DNA of 37,362 nt, taken from positions 1 to 37,362 of IMG/VR virus record IMGVR_UViG_3300035698_009882; one strand, 5' to 3'. This stretch comes from a virus. Numbering within the stretch: position 1 is the first letter of the stretch; each line of letters begins with the position of its first letter. Of this stretch, positions 32,143-37,362 are shown one piece after another. The notes under the pieces are model-generated. The model made no database searches and had not been told where the DNA came from. It saw only the letters and a program-made list of their open reading frames with translations. A program made the position numbers and the translations under genes.

Positions 32143-32200
32143 GTTATATGGAAAGAAGTTCATTCTGTTTCGGAACAATCAGTACAAACTCGAGTAAAAT
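32143..32200. promoter_or_regulatory. Divergent GAAAC/GGAAC promoter pair with overlapping -35 boxes
   Basis: Plus strand: CGGAAC (32171-32176), 18 bases, TAAAAT (32195-32200), towards 32216. Minus strand: CGAAAC (complement of 32167-32172), 18 bases, TATAAC (complement of 32143-32148), towards 32136. The two first boxes share two bases in GTTTCGGAAC, so both promoters probably cannot be bound at once. Confidence 0.6.
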
Positions 32201-32215
32201 CCATAAACCCACATA

Positions 32216-32638
32216 ATGGAGAAAGTAATAATCCTTAATCAGATACAAACCCCAGACGGAACGATTATCAAATCAATGAACCGTCATGACTACGTTACAC
32301 ATACTGATGCAAACGGTAAAGAGTACATGGTCGATGGTGGTACGGCATACCTCAGACGCAATACCCATGAAGATGCACCTTATAAAGAAATGTCCATATA
32401 TGATGATCAACCATTTGAGGTGATCAGAGAAAACTTACATCGAGGTGGAAGAGGTAAGGATGGACGTCAACCATTAACGTACATTCCATTATTCGAAATG
32501 AACGATGCTTGGGTTGCTGCTTGTATTCAATACAACGAAGATCGTGGACTTGTAGATTCTAAGGCGACTGAATATTACAGAACTGAGTTAGAGTACCGAA
32601 AAGATAATGACATAACTATAAAAGACATCGATGAGTAA
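32216..32638 (+). CDS. Conserved phage protein of unknown function
   Basis: 140 residues. It begins MEKVIILNQIQTPDGTIIKS, followed by RHDYVTHTDANGKEYMVDGG, DDQPFEVIRENLHRGGRGKDG and QPLTYIPLFEM. From memory, this set of motifs marks a protein that is very common in phages and prophages and has no known function. It is acidic and alpha/beta with no membrane segment. It ends where a convergent endonuclease gene ends (stops adjoin), and it has a GGAAC-type promoter 16 bases upstream. Confidence 0.78.
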   Translation: MEKVIILNQIQTPDGTIIKSMNRHDYVTHTDANGKEYMVDGGTAYLRRNTHEDAPYKEMSIYDDQPFEVIRENLHRGGRGKDGRQPLTYIPLFEMNDAWVAACIQYNEDRGLVDSKATEYYRTELEYRKDNDITIKDIDE

Positions 32639-33484
32639 TCACATTTGGCGTCTATGTTTATCAAACCATATAAATGTTTCTTTTATTCGGGGTGCTTGAC
32701 CGTTACAAGATCTGCGGATTTTATTGATAGGAATATTAAGATGTTTTGATGCTTCTGTTATAGATTCCCATATTTTTTCGCTTCCATTTAGGATTTGTAT
32801 TACAGATAATTTCGCAGCAGAGTTGCTCATTTTCTGTTTGGTTTTTTGACTTTTTGGTTTCCTAAGTTTGTTTTTGGTTTCCTCCGTATGTTTTGGCATT
32901 TTAACAGTCTTAGAAAGATGTCCTTGTAAAATATCCGCTGAATTTTTATATTTCCAAACAAATCCACCACAAGAATTATATTTACCATTAGCGGCACAAC
33001 CTACATTTTGTTGGATTAACCCTGTGTGCTTGCATGCACTTTTTATAGATTCATATTCCGCTACGAATACACCCTCTTTTGTAAATTGAAAAACAGGTTT
33101 AGATAAAACCTTTCTCCATTCTGGAGAAATATTAGTAGTACCTTCACCACCATCAGTCATATTAACAAGTGGACCATGGTTAAGATCATATCGACCTATT
33201 AACGCAATCAAATTTATTTCTTTTTGTAACGCTTCATTCTCTAAAAGATTAACATATAATTTTTCAACTATTGGCACAAATCCGTCTTTGATCAGTTTTT
33301 TTACTTTTCTAACTTTGTGTTGATTACCAATACCTTTAAATAATCTTGTTCCTTGATAACATCGATCGCCATGGCCTTTGCCAATATAAAATGGTTCGAA
33401 ATCAAATTGTATATCATTATTATATATAAATTTTCCAGCCTTTCGAGGATCTAAATAAACATATACATAAAAAATTTCTTCCAT
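32639..33484 (-). CDS. GIY-YIG homing endonuclease
   Basis: 281 residues from ATG 33484; the frame is open to 33538 but that part overlaps the promoter and start of the next gene. The N-terminus MEEIFYVYVYLDPRKAGKF and FEPFYIGKGHGDR (about 32-44) form the GIY-YIG strands in the same form as in the protein at 19802. E in LQKEINLIALIGR can supply the acidic residue, and N-x-T-D-G-G-E-G follows as in that relative. The rest holds HTEETKNKLRK (NUMOD3-like) and two NUMOD1-like helix-turn-helix segments (ESIKSACKHTG and ESITEASKHLNIPINKIRRS). It stands next to the FEN-like nuclease gene on the opposite strand. Confidence 0.9.
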   Translation of the reverse strand: MEEIFYVYVYLDPRKAGKFIYNNDIQFDFEPFYIGKGHGDRCYQGTRLFKGIGNQHKVRKVKKLIKDGFVPIVEKLYVNLLENEALQKEINLIALIGRYDLNHGPLVNMTDGGEGTTNISPEWRKVLSKPVFQFTKEGVFVAEYESIKSACKHTGLIQQNVGCAANGKYNSCGGFVWKYKNSADILQGHLSKTVKMPKHTEETKNKLRKPKSQKTKQKMSNSAAKLSVIQILNGSEKIWESITEASKHLNIPINKIRRSCNGQAPRIKETFIWFDKHRRQM

Positions 33485-33490
33485 TATAAT

Positions 33491-33520
33491 TAGAACATTT
33501 ATGTATATATCATATACAAT
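33491..33520 (+). promoter_or_regulatory. GAAC-type promoter candidate for the FEN-like nuclease
   Basis: TAGAAC (33491-33496), 18 bases, TACAAT (33515-33520). ATG 33519 would overlap the second box, which favours ATG 33537 as translation start. The layout is the same as the element at 8971 (GAACATTT ... TACAAT). Confidence 0.5.
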
Positions 33521-33536
33521 GAAAAAAATAATTACC

Positions 33537-34754
33537 ATGACTAAAATAAATATTCTTCTGGACGGTAACTTTTTGTTCCATCTAGTGTATTCGGTTTATT
33601 CCGGTTGGGCTGATAAGGATGTTTTTAAGACTGAGAAGAACGAAGTAGAGTTCTTACAAGAGGTCGCTAATAAAATGTTCTATGCCTTGAACCATCTTCC
33701 AAAAGGTGGTGATGTAGTATTCACTATTGATTCTAAGAGCTGGAGGAAAGGTGTTGACATTCCTGGTGGAGGATATAAGAGTTCTCGTCAGGATAAAGAT
33801 GGCAACAAGAAAGGTATGGATGAAGAAACTGTACGTATATTCTTCAGACTGATGGAAGAATACGGTAGATACCTTTCACGAGTTGGCATCATTGTTTCTC
33901 GAATTAGTGGTGCAGAGGGTGATGATTTGATTTACAGATGGGCAAAGCACTATTTTGCAAAAGGTCAATCATGTATCATTATGTCAGCTGACCGTGACCT
34001 TACTCAATTAGTTGAATTAGGAAAAGACAATTGGATTATCCAATGGAACAACAGGAAGAACAGTAAGACATTTAAGAATACGTTTTATGTTCCTGCCGGT
34101 TGGAAACAACAATGGTTAGGTGTGGCAGATGAATCATCCATTTTCAACTTTGACATTGGTAATGATAAAGAATCGATTCTTCAATTGATCCGAGATCAAG
34201 AGATTACCATTCTTGAAACACATCCACATGATGTGATAATGAACAAGATCTTAGAAGGTGATGATAGTGATGACGTACCACCAGTTTGGACTAATCCGTC
34301 TCTTGACGCTGAAGGAAATCAAAGGTACAGTAAAACAGGTCGTCCGTTAAGTACCCGTATGACTGGTAAGAAGCCTGCCCAGGCTCTCGAATACCTTAAA
34401 GATAAGTATGACGTCAACGAAGACAATTACATGGACAAATGGGATGATCCTGATTTCATGTCTGATTGTGCTGGTCTTATTCTACGCTTAACAAAGGATG
34501 TTGATGGATCTGCTGAAAGACTTAAGGTTATTGAAGCAATGCACCTTAATGCAAAACTTATTTGGTTGAAAGAGGATTTGTTACCTTATAATATGATTGC
34601 TGAAATGGATCTACATATAGATCAGATGGATGCGAACAACGTAACACAAAGACATCGTTGGAATCGAAAAGGTTTATTCGAGAATTCAAAATACTCTGAA
34701 ACTGCTATTCCAGATGCACACGATCCATTTTTTGGCTTAACAGTACCAGATTAA
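33537..34754 (+). CDS. FEN-like 5'-3' exonuclease / RNase H (T4 Rnh-like)
   Basis: 405 residues from ATG 33537 (ATGs at 33501 and 33519 are alternatives). The FEN/5'-nuclease metal sites are present: ILLDGNFLFH near the start, GAEGDDLIYRWA (about 130-141), MSADRDLTQL (about 153-162) and ILEGDDSDDVPP (about 240-251, the helical DNA-binding and metal site). Enzymes of this family remove RNA primers and flaps from lagging strands; T4 RNase H has 305 residues. The extra length is mainly an insert of about 60 residues before the last metal motif and a longer C-terminus. It is expressed from its own GAAC-type promoter and is flanked by an endonuclease gene. Confidence 0.87.
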   Translation: MTKINILLDGNFLFHLVYSVYSGWADKDVFKTEKNEVEFLQEVANKMFYALNHLPKGGDVVFTIDSKSWRKGVDIPGGGYKSSRQDKDGNKKGMDEETVRIFFRLMEEYGRYLSRVGIIVSRISGAEGDDLIYRWAKHYFAKGQSCIIMSADRDLTQLVELGKDNWIIQWNNRKNSKTFKNTFYVPAGWKQQWLGVADESSIFNFDIGNDKESILQLIRDQEITILETHPHDVIMNKILEGDDSDDVPPVWTNPSLDAEGNQRYSKTGRPLSTRMTGKKPAQALEYLKDKYDVNEDNYMDKWDDPDFMSDCAGLILRLTKDVDGSAERLKVIEAMHLNAKLIWLKEDLLPYNMIAEMDLHIDQMDANNVTQRHRWNRKGLFENSKYSETAIPDAHDPFFGLTVPD

Positions 34755-34756
34755 AA

Positions 34757-34786
34757 GGAAACTTTTCCGACCTGTTCGTGTATAAG
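34757..34786 (+). promoter_or_regulatory. GAAAC-type promoter candidate
   Basis: GGAAAC (34757-34762), 18 bases, TATAAG (34781-34786). AAACTTTTC and TGTATAA are shared with the element at 14781 with a one-base difference in spacing. It lies 33 bases before the ATG at 34819. Confidence 0.6.
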
Positions 34787-34818
34787 TAGTGTTATTTATT
34801 CATCTAAACTTATATAAA

Positions 34819-35082
34819 ATGACAAATACTACGAAGGCTAAAAAGGCCACTAGGAACACCCAGAAAACCAGGTCGACAAATCGGCTAGAGGTTTTCTACA
34901 AAAAATACGCTGATACTTTACCAACTGATACTTGGGTAGTGTTCACAAACGAAGACGGTAAGAGAAAACGTCCTCGTCAATTCAAAGGTTTTCATACCCG
35001 CGATAACGTAAGAAGTGCTTACGCTCAGACGTTCGGAGTTCCGTTCACTGAGACTAGATCTCGAAGGGTCTCGAATTACTAA
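34819..35082 (+). CDS. Small basic protein
   Basis: 87 residues from ATG 34819 (the frame is open upstream to 34789, which is promoter sequence). Very basic: the N-terminus MTNTTKAKKATRNTQKTR and the centre DGKRKRPRQFKGFHTRDNVR carry many Lys/Arg. It probably binds nucleic acid or ribosomes; no family is recognised. It is a single-gene unit between a GAAAC-type promoter and a strong terminator, which suggests high expression soon after infection. Confidence 0.75.
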   Translation: MTNTTKAKKATRNTQKTRSTNRLEVFYKKYADTLPTDTWVVFTNEDGKRKRPRQFKGFHTRDNVRSAYAQTFGVPFTETRSRRVSNY

Positions 35083-35101
35083 GAGATTCTCTTAAACATT
35101 G

Positions 35102-35141
35102 AAGAGGGGTTCAAGCATAGCCTGAACCCCTCTTTCTTTTT
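35102..35141 (+). terminator. Strong rho-independent terminator
   Basis: AAGAGGGGTTCA (35102-35113) pairs perfectly with TGAACCCCTCTT (35123-35134) around a 9-base loop, followed by TTCTTTTT-type tail. It insulates the small basic gene from the fibre gene. Confidence 0.93.
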
Positions 35142-35170
35142 GAATCGTCTTCATTCCGAGAATCCATTTG

Positions 35171-35179
35171 GATATATAG
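35171..35179 (+). promoter_or_regulatory. Late-type promoter motif GATATATAG
   Basis: GGATATATAGA, 23 bases before the fibre ATG at 35203 and just after the terminator, so transcription of the fibre gene most likely begins here. Confidence 0.55.
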
Positions 35180-35202
35180 ATAAAGAAATTATCTGAGCAC
35201 AA

Positions 35203-37362
35203 ATGGCAAACATCACTATAAAGGAGCTTATTGAATTAAAAAACTTACTGTCTACTGATTCATTCTCCGCACAAAGGATCACGACAAACGACAACTTTAG
35301 TAAGTTGAAGTCGGGCCTTGTGGCACTTATTGACAGACTGGGAGCTAATGAAGATTCAATCATTACGATTGATGAGATCGATGGTGGAAGTATTGTAGCA
35401 GACGAGTTTGCTGGGCCACTTCCAAGAGGCGGTACATATAAGTTCCGTGTCAATACGAATGGTGAGATCTTTGCAACCAATTTATATGCGGCAACTTCCG
35501 TACACGTTCCTAGATTAAGACTTGAACCAGATCCTACATCCGTAGCATTTCAAGCTGGTGAAGTAAGATGGTCTGGATCAGATTGGTTAGGATGGAATGG
35601 AGCTGAATGGATTTCACTTTCTGCTGGAGCCCCAATTCCTATTACAGCGGGTCCACTTGTTATTGGTCAGCTTTATAAAATTGTATCATATTTTCCCACA
35701 GATGACTTCACAAATGTTGGAGCATTAGTTAATAATACAGGTGAAATATTCGTTGCTACTGGAACTACGCCAACAGATTGGACAAATGGAACGGTGATTT
35801 CTTCTGATGCAGGAGAAGCAAATACTATGTCAAACATTGGCGGAAACGTTGGTGTATTTGATTCAAAGGTCGGTCCTGAGTTCTTAATGAAATCTTTATC
35901 AGGTGTTTCTGGTATTATCGTAGATGATAATACAGATCCGGGTACAATCAGAATTGCTGCAAGTACGTCTGGTATTTCTGGATTCTCAGGAGCAGCAGTT
36001 TCTGGATTCTCAGGAATTGATGGAACAATAGGTGTTTCTGGATTCTCAGGAATTGGTACACCAGGTGTTTCTGGATTCTCGGGTGTTTCTGGAAAAGGTA
36101 TATCTGGATTCTCAGGAATTGGTACACCAGGTGTTTCTGGATTCTCAGGAATTGGAACATCAGGATTTAGTGGAGCCTCAGGATTTAGTGGGGTATCAGG
36201 ACTTGATGGTGTATTAGGTGGATCCGGTGTATCAGGATTCTCAGGTGCATCTATTATAGGTGCATCAGGTTATTCTGGATCAACTGGTGTTTCTGGTGTT
36301 TCTGGATTTTCTGGTGCCGTCGGAATTGGTATTTCTGGATTCTCAGGAACAACCGGCACATCTGGATTCTCAGGAACAACCGGCACATCTGGATTCTCAG
36401 GAACAACCGGCACATCTGGATTCTCAGGAGCAGGAAGTTCCCCAGCCGGCCTTGATACAGAAGTTCAATATAATGATGGTGGCGTATTTGGATCGGATTC
36501 CAATTTTTATAGAGATACAACAAATGATACGTTCTTAGCAGGATCGGTTTTAAACGCACCAAATCAAGCCGGATTTGAGATCACTAGAGAATTTATTGGT
36601 AGTGTTAGTGGCGTTAGTGGCTATGGTGCACAACTTACATATGGTGATCCAAGTGTTTCTTATGCTCTTGCCGGAGCTGGAGATCTTAGTGCCTATGGTG
36701 TACCTGGACCAGCAGCAATTATTGGTTGGTTAGATGTTGACGTAACTGTTCAAGCAAGCGCTGTTTTTAGTGAAAATAGTATTGCTGTTGGAATTAGCAC
36801 TGGAATTGAACAACTTTCTGGTGGCTTACGTGTTAATACTGACACCGAAAACTCAACTAGATTATACTGGCAAGATTTTACAGGTAGTCCTTGGATCCAA
36901 TCACAAATAAAACTTGATAATGATGGTATATGTTTCAATTTTGTAACTGATTATTATACCTTCCCACAAGGAGATGGTACAGCAAACCAAGTTTTAGCCA
37001 CAGATGGTTTTGGTCAAATTTCATGGACTACTCCAGCAGGTGGTGGTGGCGGTAATACACTTGATGAAGCGTATGACGAAGGTGGTGCTGGTGTTGGTCG
37101 AACAATAACGGCAGACAATGGCGCGGTTAAAGTTGCAGGCACAGACGGCTTACTTGTTACGGGAACATTTGGAAGTGGTGCGGTACTTGAAAGTAGCGGT
37201 GCAGGTGTTAGGCTCTCATTTAATCCTAATACCGTTTCATTTAGAGTTGGTGAAGCGTTTGGAGACGAGTGGGATGCTTCTAATGTTGGCGGTTATTCGT
37301 TTGCTACGGGTGCAGAAACTAAAGCATCAGGTTTAGTTTCAACTGCTATGGGAACTGAGACA
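35203..37362 (+). CDS. Collagen-like tail fibre or adhesin, 3' end outside window
   Basis: The frame is open from ATG 35203 to the window end (720 codons). The N-terminal 150 residues are probably the attachment part (KELIELKNLLSTDSF). About 150-250 has GQLYKIVSYFPTDDFTNVGA, a module found in phage fibres. Residues about 256-411 form a collagen-like Gly-x-y-type region with 14 copies of SGFSG. Then comes a beta-rich region, and at the end FATGAETKASGLVSTAMGTET, the start of YadA-like head repeats that often precede a C-terminal S74 self-cleaving chaperone. It should form a trimeric host-binding fibre. Preceded by a late-type promoter. Confidence 0.82.
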   Translation, partial: MANITIKELIELKNLLSTDSFSAQRITTNDNFSKLKSGLVALIDRLGANEDSIITIDEIDGGSIVADEFAGPLPRGGTYKFRVNTNGEIFATNLYAATSVHVPRLRLEPDPTSVAFQAGEVRWSGSDWLGWNGAEWISLSAGAPIPITAGPLVIGQLYKIVSYFPTDDFTNVGALVNNTGEIFVATGTTPTDWTNGTVISSDAGEANTMSNIGGNVGVFDSKVGPEFLMKSLSGVSGIIVDDNTDPGTIRIAASTSGISGFSGAAVSGFSGIDGTIGVSGFSGIGTPGVSGFSGVSGKGISGFSGIGTPGVSGFSGIGTSGFSGASGFSGVSGLDGVLGGSGVSGFSGASIIGASGYSGSTGVSGVSGFSGAVGIGISGFSGTTGTSGFSGTTGTSGFSGTTGTSGFSGAGSSPAGLDTEVQYNDGGVFGSDSNFYRDTTNDTFLAGSVLNAPNQAGFEITREFIGSVSGVSGYGAQLTYGDPSVSYALAGAGDLSAYGVPGPAAIIGWLDVDVTVQASAVFSENSIAVGISTGIEQLSGGLRVNTDTENSTRLYWQDFTGSPWIQSQIKLDNDGICFNFVTDYYTFPQGDGTANQVLATDGFGQISWTTPAGGGGGNTLDEAYDEGGAGVGRTITADNGAVKVAGTDGLLVTGTFGSGAVLESSGAGVRLSFNPNTVSFRVGEAFGDEWDASNVGGYSFATGAETKASGLVSTAMGTET
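35968..36435 (+). repeat. SGFSG collagen-like repeat region
   Basis: The DNA unit TCTGGATTCTCAGG or close variants recurs 14 times and encodes SGFSG, in a context such as G-V-S-G-F-S-G-I-G-T-P. The nucleotide repeats are strong enough to recombine. Confidence 0.92.
36334..36435 (+). repeat. Perfect 27-base tandem repeat
   Basis: Three identical 27-base units (36334-36360, 36361-36387, 36388-36414) encode SGFSGTTGT, followed by a partial fourth copy ending in GGAGCAGGA. Identity at third codon positions implies recent expansion. Confidence 0.95.

Noticed and set aside
33501-33536. Starts at 33501 or 33519 for the FEN-like nuclease
   Set aside because: Both fall in or before the TACAAT box of the likely promoter; ATG 33537 directly precedes the conserved INILLDGNF strand.
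36334-36435. Regular 27-base repeats as a CRISPR array
   Set aside because: Units are directly joined with no spacers and are in frame in a fibre gene.
36254-36562. Minus- and other-frame open readings through the collagen-like repeats
   Set aside because: Repetitive products such as LFLRIQMCR copies arise only from reading the SGFSG repeat in the wrong frame.

Overview
The window reads as 37 kb of a lytic, contractile-tailed phage of the T4 superfamily. The signatures are a T4-type large terminase, a very long tail sheath, a tail tube, a gp26-like baseplate protein with a C-x2-C pair, a tape measure protein, an RNase H/FEN-like nuclease, dCMP deaminase and a phage sigma factor. The host is probably a member of the Bacteroidota. 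Most starts lack a Shine-Dalgarno sequence and sit behind A/T-rich leaders, two weak TAnnTTTG-like host promoter boxes occur, and the fibre carries SGFSG collagen-like repeats. The host call is an inference; there is no integrase, tRNA or host gene to confirm it. Protein names rest on motif reading, not on database searches. No stretch longer than about 200 bases lacks a gene.

Layout. 1-8956: packaging and tail shaft: a probable small terminase (5' end outside the window), an unknown gene, large terminase, sheath, two small genes and tube, interrupted by two homing endonuclease genes and the remnant of a third; the module ends at a strong terminator. 8957-14666: an unknown protein, a gp26-like baseplate protein, a small overlapping gene and a 1137-residue tape measure protein with five tandem repeats. 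14667-16206: two promoter-like sites, dCMP deaminase, a small membrane protein and an ECF-like sigma factor. 16207-22104: an exonuclease of the PD-(D/E)XK/RecB type, small unknown and membrane proteins, two putative virion proteins and two GIY-YIG endonucleases, closed by a terminator. 22105-25134: five genes, four of them starting with a short basic/aromatic peptide followed by E that resembles the T4 capsid-targeting peptide; one is a GNAT acetyltransferase. 25136-34754: early/middle-type genes on both strands (AAA+ ATPase, MptE-like protein, DEDDy exonuclease, macrodomain-like protein, PD-(D/E)XK nuclease, FEN-like nuclease) with many small unknowns. 34755-37362: a small basic protein, a strong terminator and a collagen-like tail fibre gene that runs off the end.

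Regulation. Two promoter-like patterns recur. One is (C/A/T/G)G(A/G)AAC, 17-18 bases, then TATAAA/TACAAT/TAAAAT. It lies ahead of enzyme genes and forms two back-to-back divergent pairs. Its AAC core resembles the -35 element of ECF sigma promoters. The other is GATATATAA a few to about 40 bases before start codons, mainly ahead of structural or unknown genes, like the -10-only late promoters of T4. The sigma gene at 15511 lies in the transcription unit that starts at the first type of site, so an early/middle to late cascade is a reasonable model.

Five intact mobile endonuclease genes and one remnant sit beside the most conserved genes, often on the opposite strand.
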